Shown here: positions 1 to 9,327 of the stretch, piece after piece
How positions within the stretch are numbered: the stretch's first letter is position 1
Layout: the number at the start of each line of letters is the position of its first letter
Assembly (NCBI RefSeq): GCF_011801125.1
Contig: NZ_CP046171.1
Coordinates: forward strand, 434,001 to 498,000
From: Nocardia brasiliensis
GTDB lineage: Bacteria; Actinomycetota; Actinomycetes; Mycobacteriales; Mycobacteriaceae
Direction: 5' to 3'
Length of the DNA stretch: 64,000 bases
Program-made: the position numbers and the translations under genes
Notes under the pieces: model-generated
Seen by the model: only the letters and a program-made list of their open reading frames with translations
Told to the model about the DNA's origin: nothing
The model's database searches: none

Positions 1-935
1 ACGCCCTGGCCCGAGTCGCTCGCAGGCCGCTTCGGCGGCGCCGCGACCAGCGTCAGCAGGGTCGCTTCGGGACGGCAGCAGAAGCGGTAGGGCGCCCACG
101 GCGAGGTGCCGATGCCCGCGGAGACGTGCAGTTGGGTGTGCTCGCCCCACTTCGAGGGGCCCTTCACCCGGGACCGGTCGATACCGCAGTTGGTGACCAG
201 CGCGCCGTAGCCGGGCAGGCACAGCTGGCCGCCGTGCGTGTGCCCGGCCATCACCAGGTCGTAGCCGTCGTCGGCGAAGCGGTCGAGCACGCGGGGCTCG
301 GGCGAATGGGTCAGGCCGATGCGTAGCTCCGCCAACGGGTTCGGCGTGCCCGCGATGGTGTCGTAGCGGTCGCGCCGCAGGTGCGGATCGTCCACGCCCG
401 CGGTGGCGATGCGGATGCCAGCCACCTCCAGGTCGCGGCGTACGTGGGTCAGGTCCAGCCAGCCCCGCTCGGTGAACGCCGCGCGCAGGTCCTTCCACGG
501 CAGTGGCGCGCCGTAAACGCGCCGGTGGTCCTTCTTGAAGTACTTGAGCGGGTTCTTCGGCACCGGCGCGAAGTAGTCGTTGCTCCCGAAAACGAAAAGC
601 CCCGGGCGGGAAAGCAATCCGCCGAGGGCCTGGACTACCGCGGGTACCGACTTCTGATGCGAGAGGTTGTCGCCGGTGTTGACGACCAGGTCCGGCTCCA
701 GCCGATCCAGTTCCCGCAGCCACTGCTGCTTGTGCTTCTGGCCGGGGGTCATGTGCAGGTCGCTGATGTGGAGCACCCGCAGCGAGGACGACCCCGGTGC
801 GAGCACCGGCATGGTTGCCTCCCGCAGAACGAAGGCGTTGCGTTCGACCAGCGAGGCGTAGCCGATTCCGGCCACCGCCGCCCCAGCGGCTCCCAACGCG
901 GTCGTGCGGACAGCAGAGGTCGAGATCACGGGCAT
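1..935 (-). CDS. Metallophosphoesterase, membrane-associated (partial, 3' end off window)
   Basis: The frame starts at ATG 935 and stays open to the window edge, so the last residues are missing. About 311 residues are visible. An N-terminal hydrophobic stretch rich in Ala and Gly suggests a membrane anchor or signal. It carries the calcineurin-like phosphoesterase motifs in order: LHISDLHM, GDN, GSND and GHTHGGQ, which bind the two metal ions. It resembles the YaeI/Rv3683 group, a membrane-bound phosphodiesterase/phosphatase of unknown natural substrate. In M. tuberculosis this gene also lies beside ponA2, and here the next backbone gene but one is that PBP. Family assignment is firm; substrate is not known. 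Confidence 0.88.
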   Translation of the reverse strand, partial: MPVISTSAVRTTALGAAGAAVAGIGYASLVERNAFVLREATMPVLAPGSSSLRVLHISDLHMTPGQKHKQQWLRELDRLEPDLVVNTGDNLSHQKSVPAVVQALGGLLSRPGLFVFGSNDYFAPVPKNPLKYFKKDHRRVYGAPLPWKDLRAAFTERGWLDLTHVRRDLEVAGIRIATAGVDDPHLRRDRYDTIAGTPNPLAELRIGLTHSPEPRVLDRFADDGYDLVMAGHTHGGQLCLPGYGALVTNCGIDRSRVKGPSKWGEHTQLHVSAGIGTSPWAPYRFCCRPEATLLTLVAAPPKRPASDSGQG

Positions 936-1082
936 TTGCCCAGCATAGGTGACCCCGCTGTGGATCGCCGAGTGTGTTTACGCACAAGCCCTTGCGCGTA
1001 CGCCGCGGATCGGCGTGCGCAAATGGCTCGCGGCGGGCAAATGTGGTGGGCCGCTCGCGCGCGAGCGGCTACCGTGAGCCTC

Positions 1083-1547
1083 ATGTCGGAACTCAAATCG
1101 CAACTGCGGACGGATATGACCGCCGCGATGAAAGCCAAGGACACGCTGCGCCTTTCCACATTGCGGATGCTGCTGGCGGCGATCCAGACCGCCGAGGTGG
1201 CCGGTGCCGAGGCGCGCGAGCTCTCCGACGCCGATGTGCTCGCCGTATTGCAGAAAGAGGCGAAGAAGCGCAGCGAGTCGGCCGAGATCTACACCCAGGC
1301 GGGGCGTGGCGAGTTGGCGGCCAACGAGCACGCCGAGGCCAGGATCATCGACGAGTACCTGCCGACCCAACTGTCCGACGCCGAGGTCGCCGACCTCGCC
1401 GACACCGCGATCGCCCAGGTCGCCGAGCAGCTCGGCGAGCGTCCCGGCATGCGGCAGATGGGCCAGGTGATGAAGATCGCCACCGGCCTCGCTGCCGGCA
1501 AGGCCGATGGCTCCCGCATCTCGGCGGCGGTCAAAGCACGTCTCTAA
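1083..1547 (+). CDS. GatB/YqeY domain-containing protein
   Basis: This is a 154-residue protein starting MSELKSQLRTDMTAAMKAKD. It matches the YqeY family along its whole length, with the typical KKRxES segment, the EARIIDEYLP segment and the C-terminal GKADGSRISAAVK. The family resembles the C-terminal tRNA-handling domain of GatB and may bind tRNA, but its role is not settled. The longer upstream reading frame overlaps the metallophosphoesterase gene on the other strand and was not used; ATG 1083 gives the usual family length. It converges with the PBP gene and shares a strong hairpin terminator with it. Confidence 0.9.
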   Translation: MSELKSQLRTDMTAAMKAKDTLRLSTLRMLLAAIQTAEVAGAEARELSDADVLAVLQKEAKKRSESAEIYTQAGRGELAANEHAEARIIDEYLPTQLSDAEVADLADTAIAQVAEQLGERPGMRQMGQVMKIATGLAAGKADGSRISAAVKARL

Positions 1548-1580
1548 GGGTCGGGCGCGCGGCTGGGTGCCGAGACCACG

Positions 1581-1616
1581 CGAAGGGCCGCGAACCGGGA
1601 GGTTCGCGGCCCTTCG
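1581..1616. terminator. Bidirectional hairpin terminator between yqeY and the PBP gene
   Basis: A perfect 16-bp inverted repeat (1581-1596 with 1601-1616) with a four-base loop lies between two converging genes. It should stop transcription from both sides. Confidence 0.85.
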
Positions 1617-1620
1617 TCGG

Positions 1621-4050
1621 CTAGCGCGGGATGGGGATGGGGATCGGGATGGGCGGCAGCAGCGGTGGCGGCGGCAACCCGGGGATGCCCACCGGTGGCG
1701 GCGGGCCGGGCGGTGGCGCCGCCCGTTGCGTGCCGTCGCTGACGTAGAGCGTGATCACCGAGCCGGGGATGGCCGAGCCGTTCGGCGCGGTGCCCATCAC
1801 GGTGCCCTTTGCCTGCGCGCCGGGCCCGGTCACCGGCGTCACCTGGAAGCCTGCGCCGACCAGCGCGGCGGTCGCGGCGCCCTGTGACATCCCGACCACG
1901 TCGGGCACCTGGGCGTTGTTCGAGCCGCGCACGTACTTGTCGTCCAGCGGCGGCAGTGCGGGCGGCGGGAAGTGACCGAGCACCGGCTTGATCGAGTTGA
2001 ACCAGCTGCGGGCGGGTTCGTTACCGCCGAACAGGTTGCCGTCACCGCAGTTTCGCAGCGGGAACGAGCAGATCTCACCGGGTGTCGGGCTGTCGCCGTA
2101 CACGTAGGTGGCCGCGGCCAGCGAGTTGGTGAAGCCGAGGAAGGCCGAGGAGCGGTGGCTCTCGGTGGTGCCGGTCTTGCCCGACAGCGGCGCCGACCAG
2201 CCAGCGGACTGGGCCGCGCCCGCGGCGGTACCGCTGATGTCGTCCTTGCTCATCGCGTTGGCCAGGGTGTTCGCCAGGCCGGGCTCGACGACCTGCTCGC
2301 AGGCCTGCTGGGTGAGCGGCACCTGCTTGCCCTGCCGATCGACGACCTCCTTGATCGGGTTCGGCGGGCACCATTTGCCGCCGGAGGCGAGCGTCGCGGC
2401 GACGTTGGACAGCTCCAGCGGATTGATCGCGACCGGGCCAAGCGTGAAGGAGCCGAGGTTCTGCTCCTTGATCATGTCGGCGAGGCTCTGGTTGCCGTGG
2501 CCGGAGGTGCCCGCCTCGGTGTAGGAGCGCATGCCGAGCCGGACCGCCATGTCCACGGTCGGGGTCACCCCGACGGCCTGGATCAGTTTGACGAACGCGG
2601 TGTTCGGCGAGGTCGCCAGCGCCTCGGTGACCGACATCGGCGACTTGTACTTGCCCGCGTTCTCGACGCAGTAGGTGGCGGCCGGGCAGCCCCTGGCACC
2701 ACCGTTACCCATGCCCTTGGCCTCGAAGCGGCCCGGCACGTCGAGCTGGGCGTTGATGCCGAGCCCCTTCTCCATGGCCGCCGCGGTGGTGAAGATCTTG
2801 AAGATCGAGCCCGCGCCGTCGCCGACCATCGAATACGGCTGCGGCTGCACGGTTTCGTTCGCGTCGCGGTTCAGGCCGTAGGTGCGGCTGCTCGCCATCG
2901 CGAGCAGCGGATGGGAGTCCTGGCCCGGCGCGACGACGGACATGACCTGGGCGATGTTGTCCAGATTCGGGTTCGCCGAGTCGGTCACCGAGCGCTTCAC
3001 CGAGTCCTGCACCACGGGATCGAGCGTCGTGCGGATCAGGTAGCCGCCCTTGTCGATCTGCTCGCGGCTGATGCCCGCGTTGGCGAGGTACTGCAGCGCG
3101 TAGTCGCAGAAGAAGCCGCGGTCGTGGGCGGCGATGCAGCCGCGCGGCAGGCCCTTGGGCTCGGGCAGCACGCCGAGCGGCTTGGTCTTGGCGTCGCGGA
3201 ACTCGTCGGCACGGCTGGGGATGTTCTGGATCATGGTGTCCAGCACGGTGTTGCGCCGGGCCAGCACGCCCTCGGTGTTGGTGTAGGGGTTCAGCTTCGA
3301 TGAGCTCTGCACCATGCCCGCCAGCATGGCCGACTGCGAGACGTTCAGCTCCGAGGCGTCGATGCCGAAGTAGGTCTGCGCGGCGTCCTGGATGCCGTAG
3401 GAGGAGTTACCGAACGGGACCAGGTTCAGGTACCTGGTGAGGATCTCGTCCTTGGTGAGCTCACGGTCCAGGGTGAGCGCCATGCGGATTTCGCGGATCT
3501 TGCGCGCGGGGGTCGTCTCGATCGCGGCCCGGCGCTCGGCGTCGGTCTTGGCCACCACCAGCAGTTGGAAGTTCTTGACGTACTGCTGGTCCAGCGTCGA
3601 GGCGCCCTGCTGGACCTCGCCGCTCGAAGTGTTGGTCAGGAACGCACGTAGGGTGCCCTGCCAGTCCACGCCCTCGTGTTCGGCGAAGCGGCGATCCTCG
3701 ATCGAGACGATCGCCAGCTTCATGTCGTTGGAGATCTTGTCGCTGGGCACCTCGAAGCGGCGTTGCTCGTACAGCCAGGCGATCGGTGCGCCGCTCGCGT
3801 CGACCATGGTCGACACGGCGGGCACGGTGCCCTCCACCAGTTCCGAGGACACGTTGTCGACGGCGTCGGCGGCTCGGTTCGAGACGAACCCGAAACCGCC
3901 TGCGAGCGGGAACAGCAACCCGGCCACGAGCACGGCAGCCAGCAGGCAGCTGCCGGCCAGCCTCGCGAGCGTTTGTGTGATCGGCACGATCCTCAGACTA
4001 CGGGGTGGGCTGGGAGCTCTCTTCCGTGCGTTTACCGGAGTGCGATTCAT
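1621..4050 (-). CDS. ponA2: Bifunctional penicillin-binding protein with PASTA domain (PonA2-like)
   Basis: This 809-residue class A PBP polymerises glycan strands and cross-links peptidoglycan at the outer face of the membrane. A transmembrane anchor lies at about residues 25-50. The GT51 glycosyltransferase motifs EDRRFAEHEG and GASTLDQQ follow. The transpeptidase domain has the nucleophile motif SIFK, the SPN motif and SGKTGTT. One PASTA domain (VPDVVGMSQGAATAALVGAG) and a Pro-rich tail follow. Start ATG 4050 gives the length of mycobacterial PonA2 (about 810 aa); the longer upstream extension overlaps the promoter region of whiB4 and looks non-coding. It is divergent from whiB4, as in M. 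tuberculosis. Confidence 0.93.
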   Translation of the reverse strand: MNRTPVNARKRAPSPPRSLRIVPITQTLARLAGSCLLAAVLVAGLLFPLAGGFGFVSNRAADAVDNVSSELVEGTVPAVSTMVDASGAPIAWLYEQRRFEVPSDKISNDMKLAIVSIEDRRFAEHEGVDWQGTLRAFLTNTSSGEVQQGASTLDQQYVKNFQLLVVAKTDAERRAAIETTPARKIREIRMALTLDRELTKDEILTRYLNLVPFGNSSYGIQDAAQTYFGIDASELNVSQSAMLAGMVQSSSKLNPYTNTEGVLARRNTVLDTMIQNIPSRADEFRDAKTKPLGVLPEPKGLPRGCIAAHDRGFFCDYALQYLANAGISREQIDKGGYLIRTTLDPVVQDSVKRSVTDSANPNLDNIAQVMSVVAPGQDSHPLLAMASSRTYGLNRDANETVQPQPYSMVGDGAGSIFKIFTTAAAMEKGLGINAQLDVPGRFEAKGMGNGGARGCPAATYCVENAGKYKSPMSVTEALATSPNTAFVKLIQAVGVTPTVDMAVRLGMRSYTEAGTSGHGNQSLADMIKEQNLGSFTLGPVAINPLELSNVAATLASGGKWCPPNPIKEVVDRQGKQVPLTQQACEQVVEPGLANTLANAMSKDDISGTAAGAAQSAGWSAPLSGKTGTTESHRSSAFLGFTNSLAAATYVYGDSPTPGEICSFPLRNCGDGNLFGGNEPARSWFNSIKPVLGHFPPPALPPLDDKYVRGSNNAQVPDVVGMSQGAATAALVGAGFQVTPVTGPGAQAKGTVMGTAPNGSAIPGSVITLYVSDGTQRAAPPPGPPPPVGIPGLPPPPLLPPIPIPIPIPR

Positions 4051-4179
4051 GACAGGTAATGGGCGTGTCGCGCGAGCGAGTCTGGCGTGTCGCGGGACGG
4101 CGCGCCGCGAATATGCCCGCCTCTCCGCCGCTCCGGGGATTTTGCAGGGACGGACGTACCAAAAAATCCGGGGGCGGTC

Positions 4180-4209
4180 TTGCGCTATCCCCATACCTTT
4201 ACCTAGATT
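4180..4209 (+). promoter_or_regulatory. Candidate promoter for whiB4
   Basis: TTGCGC (4180-4185) and TAGATT (4204-4209) are 18 bases apart. They would give a 5' leader of about 130 bases before the whiB4 ATG. Spacing and hexamers fit a sigma-A-like promoter, but this is a pattern match only. Confidence 0.35.
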
Positions 4210-4346
4210 GAGAACCCAGTGTGATAGAGCTAACACTCAAAGTGGAATGTGGTGCAGTTCGCAGCGGGGTTTGGGTTGCTGCGACGCTGACACGCGATTC
4301 TGGAGCGCCGTTGACCCGGTGTTCGGACTGCAAAGGGGCACACCAA

Positions 4347-4670
4347 ATGCACATGACAACCCCCATCGCTCGATTGGACGTGGAGCAGGCCGAAGCAAGG
4401 ATCGCCTGGGTAGCCCAGGCCCGATGCAAGGAAGTGGATCCCGATCAGTTGTTCGTCCGCGGCGCTGCCCAGCGCAAAGCCGCGACGATCTGCAGGCACT
4501 GCCCGGTGCTGATGCAGTGTGGTGCCGACGCGCTCGACAATCGAGTGGAGTTCGGTGTGTGGGGCGGTATGACCGAGCGGCAGCGGCGCGCGCTGCTCAA
4601 GCAGCACCCGGAAGTGACCTCCTGGGCCGACTTCTTCCAGGCCCAGCGCCAACATCAGGTGGCAATGTAG
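4347..4670 (+). CDS. whiB4: WhiB-family iron-sulfur redox regulator (WhiB4-like)
   Basis: This is a 107-residue Wbl protein. The first cluster Cys is in ARCKEVDPD, and the other three are in CRHCPVLMQC. The GVWGG turn and a basic C-terminal part follow, as in all Wbl proteins. These Cys residues hold a 4Fe-4S cluster that senses oxygen and redox state. WhiB4 of mycobacteria adjusts the response to oxidative and antibiotic stress. Start ATG 4347 is chosen because AAAGGGG lies 8 bases upstream; a longer in-frame start at 4221 lacks such a site. The gene is between ponA2 and the ATPase pair exactly as in M. tuberculosis. Confidence 0.92.
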   Translation: MHMTTPIARLDVEQAEARIAWVAQARCKEVDPDQLFVRGAAQRKAATICRHCPVLMQCGADALDNRVEFGVWGGMTERQRRALLKQHPEVTSWADFFQAQRQHQVAM

Positions 4671-4683
4671 CCCCGCGAACCTT

Positions 4684-4717
4684 CGGAACTGAGCCTGCGA
4701 AAGCGGGCTCAGTTCCG
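4684..4717 (+). terminator. Hairpin terminator after whiB4
   Basis: CGGAACTGAGCC (4684-4695) pairs with GGCTCAGTTCCG (4706-4717), followed by TTT. The site can also serve the converging ATPase gene. Confidence 0.8.
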
Positions 4718-4766
4718 TTTGGGGGCAAATGCTTCCGTTTGGACCTATAGCCGATGCGTCTATGTA

Positions 4767-5888
4767 TCAAGCAGATGCTCGGTTGGTGGTCAGCTGATCA
4801 CCTACGGCGCGCAGCGCCTCGAGATCGGACACCTCGAACGGCAACGCGGTCACCGCGACGATCGGTACCCGCGGATGGGCGCCGGTAAACCGGTGCAGCA
4901 GATGCTGTTCGCGCTTGTCCGTGGCGACGCGGCGGGCATGGATGCGCAACACCGCGGCGGTGAGCGGATCCGAGTCCGCCAGCTGCTCCGCCGCGGTAGC
5001 CGCGTGCCCGGCCGAGAGTGCGCTCAGCGCCGGATGCGTGCGGTTGAGCACCAGTCCCGCCAACGGCATGCGCTCGGTGGAGAGTCGATCCACGAAGAAC
5101 GACGCCTCGCGCAGCGCGTCCGGCTCCGCGGCCGCCACCACCAGGAAGTGCGTGCCCGGCTTGGACAGCATCGCGTAGGTCCGGTCCGCGCGATCCTGGA
5201 AACCGCCGAACAGCGAATCCAGCGATTGCAGGAAATTCGACGCGTCCTTGAGCATTTGGCCGCCGACGATCGTGGACACCCCGCGCACCGCCAGGCTCAT
5301 CGCGCCGGTGACCAGCCGGGTGACGCCGCGGCCCGGTGCCATGATGACCCGGATCATCCTGCCGTTCAGGAAGTTTCCGAGGCGCTTGGGCGCGTCCAGG
5401 AAGTCCAGCGCGTTGCGCGACGGGGGAGTGTCGACCACGATCAGGTCCCACTCCTTGCGCCCGGCCAGCTGACCGAGCTTCTCCATCGCCATGTACTCCT
5501 GCGTCCCGCCGAACGACGAGGCGACGGTTTGGTAGAAGGGATTGGCGAAGATCTGCTCGGCCTTCTCCGGACTGGTGTGCTCGAGCACCATGTCGTCGAA
5601 GGTGCGGCGCATGTTCAGCATCATCGCGTGCAGCTCACCCTTGGCCTGCGGGCCGAGCGGCACCCGCTGCGGCGAGTTGCCGAGGTCGGCGACGCCGAGT
5701 GACTGGGCCAGTCGCCGCGCCGGGTCGATGGTGAGCACGACCACCTTGCGGCCCTGTTCGGCCGCGCGCAGCGCGATCGCCGCCGCGGTGGTGGTCTTGC
5801 CGACACCGCCCGACCCGCAGCAGACCACGACGCGCGCTGAGCGGTCCGCGATGATGCTCGAAATATCCAGTGGCGCAGGCGCGGTCAT
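4767..5888 (-). CDS. ArsA/Get3-like ATPase (Rv3680 type)
   Basis: This 373-residue P-loop ATPase has [10 protein letters not shown] at about residues 25-33 and a switch-like [15 protein letters not shown] segment. It belongs to the anion-transporting ATPase/Get3 group of SIMIBI NTPases. In mycobacteria this protein and the next one form a pair (Rv3679 and Rv3680) that works as a complex. The two genes here are co-directional, with this one second and about 61 bases between them. It is cytosolic, with no signal peptide. The client or cargo cannot be read from sequence. Confidence 0.88.
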   Translation of the reverse strand: MTAPAPLDISSIIADRSARVVVCCGSGGVGKTTTAAAIALRAAEQGRKVVVLTIDPARRLAQSLGVADLGNSPQRVPLGPQAKGELHAMMLNMRRTFDDMVLEHTSPEKAEQIFANPFYQTVASSFGGTQEYMAMEKLGQLAGRKEWDLIVVDTPPSRNALDFLDAPKRLGNFLNGRMIRVIMAPGRGVTRLVTGAMSLAVRGVSTIVGGQMLKDASNFLQSLDSLFGGFQDRADRTYAMLSKPGTHFLVVAAAEPDALREASFFVDRLSTERMPLAGLVLNRTHPALSALSAGHAATAAEQLADSDPLTAAVLRIHARRVATDKREQHLLHRFTGAHPRVPIVAVTALPFEVSDLEALRAVGDQLTTNRASA

Positions 5889-5949
5889 GACTGCGCCTCG
5901 TCCGCGCTCGGCTCCGGCAGGCCCGCGCCAGGAGCTGTTCGCTCGCTCA

Positions 5950-6987
5950 CTATTTGACCCCTTGAGTGCTCAGGTGTTCGGCCAGTTCATATAAGCCGCC
6001 GAGGTCCATGCCGTCCGGCAGGGCGGGCAGATACAGGCGCGACACGTCGACCTTGGCGAGCTCGGTCGCGCTGTCGTCCTGAGCCTGCAATGTCGCCGCG
6101 TGCTCGACGGTTTCGGTGATCAGGCCTTGGAAGTCGCTGTCGGACAGCGTGATTCCCGCGGCGGTGAGCCCGGCGCGCACGGCCTCGGTATCCAGCTCGC
6201 CCCGCGACGCCGCCGCCTGCAGCTCGGGCGGCAGCTGGCCCTCGGTGGCCCGGTTCACGATGACCGTGCCGATCCGCAGATCCGCGGCCTTCAATTCCGC
6301 GACGGCGTCGGCGGTCTCCTGCACCGGCAGCGCCTCCAGCAGCGTGACCAGGTGGATCATCGTCTGATCCGAGTGCAGCAGCCTCGAAACGCCCTCCGCC
6401 TGCGCGGCGATCGGGCCGCCCTTGGCCACCTCGAGCATGGCCTGGGTGACATCGAGGAAACTGGCGATCCGGCCGGTAGGCGGGGCGTCGACCACGATCT
6501 CGTCGTAGACCCGCTTGCCGTCCTTGTCGACCCGGACCGCGGTCTCCTTGATCTTGCCCGTCAGGATGACATCGCGCAGGCCGGGCGCGATCGTGGTGAC
6601 GAACTCGATGGCGCCCATCCGGCGCATCGCCCGGCCCGCGAAGCCGAGGTTGTAGAACATGTCGAGGTATTCGAGGAAGGCGTGCTCGATGTCGAGCGCC
6701 AGCGCGACCACCTCGCCGCCACCGTCCGCGGTGGCGATCCTGGTCTCGGTCGGCGGCAGCGGCGGCAGATCGAACAACTGCGCGATCGACTGCCTGCTCT
6801 CCACCTCCACCAGCAGCACCCGCCGCCCGCCTGCCGCGAGGGCCAACGCCAGCGCCGCGGCCACGGTGGACTTCCCCGTGCCGCCCTTGCCCGAGACGTA
6901 GTGCAAACGAGCCTTCTCGGCGCGTTTCGGCCAGCCTTTTTCGAGCTCCGGCTCGGCCGAAAGCGGCACTGCTGTTGGTACTCCCAC
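5950..6987 (-). CDS. ArsA/Get3-like ATPase (Rv3679 type)
   Basis: This is a 345-residue partner ATPase. The P-loop is GKGGTGKST at about residues 33-41, followed by [16 protein letters not shown] and a [17 protein letters not shown] switch segment. The [20 protein letters not shown] segment is shared with Rv3679. GTG 6987 is chosen as start because homologues begin shortly before the P-loop; the frame remains open upstream to 7116 and the choice is not certain. It is the first gene of the two-gene unit. Confidence 0.87.
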   Translation of the reverse strand: MGVPTAVPLSAEPELEKGWPKRAEKARLHYVSGKGGTGKSTVAAALALALAAGGRRVLLVEVESRQSIAQLFDLPPLPPTETRIATADGGGEVVALALDIEHAFLEYLDMFYNLGFAGRAMRRMGAIEFVTTIAPGLRDVILTGKIKETAVRVDKDGKRVYDEIVVDAPPTGRIASFLDVTQAMLEVAKGGPIAAQAEGVSRLLHSDQTMIHLVTLLEALPVQETADAVAELKAADLRIGTVIVNRATEGQLPPELQAAASRGELDTEAVRAGLTAAGITLSDSDFQGLITETVEHAATLQAQDDSATELAKVDVSRLYLPALPDGMDLGGLYELAEHLSTQGVK

Positions 6988-7163
6988 GTTCGCGAGCCTA
7001 TAACCCGTTCTGAGATCGCGCCCGAGGGATCTGTCTAGTGCCTGGTCCACGAGATATATCTGTACCAGACAGTAGGATTCCCGGCTGATTTTCCGATCCG
7101 CGGCGGCCGCGGGCAACGCGATGCCGCACGCGCGACCCGAGCGGCAACAACTACGCTCCTCCC

Positions 7164-7325
7164 ATGAGTGAAGCCAGCCTGTGGGAGTACGCGACCGTGC
7201 CGCTGTTGACGCACGCGACCAAGCAGATCCTCGACCAGTGGGGCGCCGACGGATGGGAGTTGGTGACCGTGCTGCCGGGGCCGACCGGCGAACAGCACGT
7301 CGCCTACCTCAAGCGTCCGAAGTAG
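7164..7325 (+). CDS. DUF4177-like small conserved protein (Rv3678A type)
   Basis: This 53-residue protein starts MSEASLWEYATVPLLTHATK and ends GEQHVAYLKRPK. It matches the small Rv3678A protein of mycobacteria nearly throughout. The stop codon is followed 13 bases later by the RidA-family start, and the GAGGAG ribosome site of the next gene overlaps its end, so the two are probably translated from one message. Its function is not known. Confidence 0.85.
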   Translation: MSEASLWEYATVPLLTHATKQILDQWGADGWELVTVLPGPTGEQHVAYLKRPK

Positions 7326-7338
7326 AGGAGCAGCGGAC

Positions 7339-7806
7339 ATGACCGCAGCAACCCAGTGGGAAACCAACCTCGCCCGGCTCGGCCTGACCCTGCCGCCCGT
7401 CGCGCCGCCGGTCGCCGCCTATATCCCGGCGATCCAGACCGGATCGCTGGTCTACACCTCCGGACAGCTGCCGTTCGTCGACGGTGAGCTCTCGGCCGTC
7501 GGCAAGGTCGGCGCCGAAGTCAGCACCGAGCAGGCACAGCACGCCGCACGCCTCTGCGCGCTCAACGCCCTCGCCGCGGTACACGGACTCGTCGGGCTCG
7601 ACCGAGTGGTGCGCGTGGTCAAGGTCGTCGGATTCGTCGCCTCCGCACCGGGATACAGCGACCAGCCGATCGTGATCAACGGCGCCTCCGAATTCCTCGG
7701 CGAAGTCTTCGGCGAAGCGGGCGTGCACGCGCGCTCGGCCGTCGGGGTTTCGGAACTGCCCAAGAACACCCCGGTCGAAGTGGAGCTCATCGTCGAGGTG
7801 GAGTGA
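7339..7806 (+). CDS. RidA/YjgF-family protein (Rv3678c type)
   Basis: This is a 155-residue RidA-like protein. It has the YTSGQLPFVDG segment near the N terminus, an RVVKVVGFVASAPGY core and the C-terminal VSELPKNTPVEVELIVEVE. RidA proteins hydrolyse reactive enamine/imine intermediates from pyridoxal-phosphate enzymes. This is the longer actinobacterial subgroup, and the usual catalytic Arg near the C terminus is not obvious, so activity is uncertain. A strong GAGGAG site lies 8 bases before the ATG. Confidence 0.85.
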   Translation: MTAATQWETNLARLGLTLPPVAPPVAAYIPAIQTGSLVYTSGQLPFVDGELSAVGKVGAEVSTEQAQHAARLCALNALAAVHGLVGLDRVVRVVKVVGFVASAPGYSDQPIVINGASEFLGEVFGEAGVHARSAVGVSELPKNTPVEVELIVEVE

Positions 7807-8405
7807 CGGTGTTGTTGGCCGCGTGGCCGCGGCGTGGTTCGCGGCCCTGATGTCTCGTGTCTCAGCGGTCGAGACTTGCGCCTGCGGCGCGTGCGCTTCG
7901 ACCGCTGAGCCACGAGACGGCCGCGAACCGAGTCGCTCGTAAGACTCGCTCCGTGGTGGGGGCGTTTTGTGGGGAAGTGGGCGTTTAGTTTGCGGACTCG
8001 GTGGTTTTGACGGCGATTCTGAACTGTCGACGCTGGCCGTTGGGGTGGGCGCGGGAATCTTCTCCGCCGTGACGCCTGCGGCGCGGATCACCGCGTTCGC
8101 CCAGGCCCGCTGGGGCGCTTGGGCTTGGGACGTAGCGTTCGTGGGCTGTGTTTATTTGCCGCGCGGCCGCGAACGGGGTTGCTCGTGAGAATCGCTCCGT
8201 GTGGGGAAGCGAACGCGAGGGTCAGGTGGTTGTGGGCGCGGGGGTGGGACCTGTGGGTGCGGAAGTTGCGGGTGGGTCGCTCCTCCAGGGGGATTCAGGG
8301 CTGGGGCGGTGGGTGGGGTGCCCTGTGGCATGTGGAAGGGGCGGGCGTGGTTGTCTTTTGACAGGAGCACTCCCGGACTGTCGGATCGCACTCTAGGACG
8401 ATGGC
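7807..8405. other. 600-bp gap with long hairpin and imperfect repeats
   Basis: No convincing gene is seen. The left part holds a 94-base hairpin (listed separately). The 40 bases after it (7917-7955, CGGCCGCGAACCGAGTCGCTCG) recur imperfectly at about 8162-8202. Open frames here are low-complexity Gly/Trp-rich shadows. In M. tuberculosis the two flanking genes are much closer together. Confidence 0.6.
7836..7929. terminator. 94-base compound hairpin after the RidA gene
   Basis: Three nested inverted repeats stack on each other: GGTTCGCGGCC (7836) with GGCCGCGAACC (7919), GTCTCGTG (7852) with CACGAGAC (7911), and CTCAGCGGTCGA (7861) with TCGACCGCTGAG (7898). The stem is unusually long for a simple terminator. 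Confidence 0.7.
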
Positions 8406-9197
8406 ATGGCACTTGAACATCCCGCGTACGGGCAACTACGGCAGGTCACCGCGACGGCGGCGGTGTTGCTCGCGGACAATCCCGGCCAGATGACGTTGCA
8501 GGGCACCAACACCTGGATTCTGCGGGCGCCGGGGCGATCGGACTGTGTGGTGGTCGATCCCGGTCCGAAGGACAAGGCGCATATCGCGAAGATCGACGAG
8601 GTCACGGGCGGTGAGATCGCGCTGACGCTGATCACGCACCGGCATCACGATCACACCGGTGGCATCGATCGGCTGGTGAAATCGACCGGAACCCCGGTGC
8701 GCGCCAAGGACTCCGAATTCCTGCGCGGTTCGGGCGCGCCGCTGGTCGACGGCGAGGTGATCGAGGCGGCGGGGCTGCGCATCACCGTGCTCGACACTCC
8801 GGGGCACACGGGGGACTCGGTGAGTTTCGTGCTCGACGACGCGGTGCTCACCGGTGACACGATTCTCGGCAGCGGCACCACCGTGCTCGATTCGAGCGAC
8901 GGCACCCTGGCCGACTATCTGTCCTCGCTCGATCGTCTCGTCGAGGTCGGTGCGGGCAAGGCGCTGCTGCCCGCGCACGGGCCGGACCATCCCGATCTGG
9001 AACCGGTGGCCCGCTACTACATCACGCACCGGCACCAACGGCTCGATCAGGTGCGAGCGGCGCTGCGGGAACTCGGCCCCGACGCGGGCGCGATGGCCGT
9101 GGTGCGCCGGGTCTACGCCGACGTGGACAAGCGACTGTGGCTCGCGGCCCGCAGCTCGGTGCAGGCACAGCTGGATTACCTACGCGCCGAGGGATAA
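8406..9197 (+). CDS. MBL-fold metallo-hydrolase (Rv3677c type, LACTB2-like)
   Basis: This 263-residue metallo-beta-lactamase-fold protein has the metal motif THRHHDHTGG, then DTPGHTGDS and LTGDTILG, which supply the remaining ligands. The C-terminal part (YYITHRHQRLDQVRAAL) is the helical tail found in the LACTB2/glyoxalase-II-like group, some members of which are endoribonucleases. It is a cytosolic enzyme whose substrate is not predictable. It sits beside crp, as in mycobacteria. Confidence 0.88.
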   Translation: MALEHPAYGQLRQVTATAAVLLADNPGQMTLQGTNTWILRAPGRSDCVVVDPGPKDKAHIAKIDEVTGGEIALTLITHRHHDHTGGIDRLVKSTGTPVRAKDSEFLRGSGAPLVDGEVIEAAGLRITVLDTPGHTGDSVSFVLDDAVLTGDTILGSGTTVLDSSDGTLADYLSSLDRLVEVGAGKALLPAHGPDHPDLEPVARYYITHRHQRLDQVRAALRELGPDAGAMAVVRRVYADVDKRLWLAARSSVQAQLDYLRAEG

Positions 9198-9215
9198 TCG
9201 CGCAGTCGAAACCGA

Positions 9216-9249
9216 CCTGCCGGATTCATGGAGCTCTGAATCCGGCAGG
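9216..9249. terminator. Hairpin terminator between the MBL gene and crp
   Basis: A perfect 13-bp stem, CCTGCCGGATTCA with TGAATCCGGCAGG, lies between two converging genes. Confidence 0.85.
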
Positions 9250-9327
9250 CGGGTGAACCTCTGTGGGCCAGGCCATGTCTCGAAGTTCCGCGGGCGCCTG
9301 CACCGCCCGGACGGACTTCGACAGAAC

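Noticed and set aside
1972..3303. Long open frame on the plus strand opposite the PBP gene (443 residues)
   Set aside because: It is the antisense of a high-GC gene; composition is His/Arg/Gly-rich without any domain.
8119..8416. Gly/Trp-rich short frames before the MBL gene
   Set aside because: Low-complexity frames in G-rich DNA; the real start of the next gene is at 8406.
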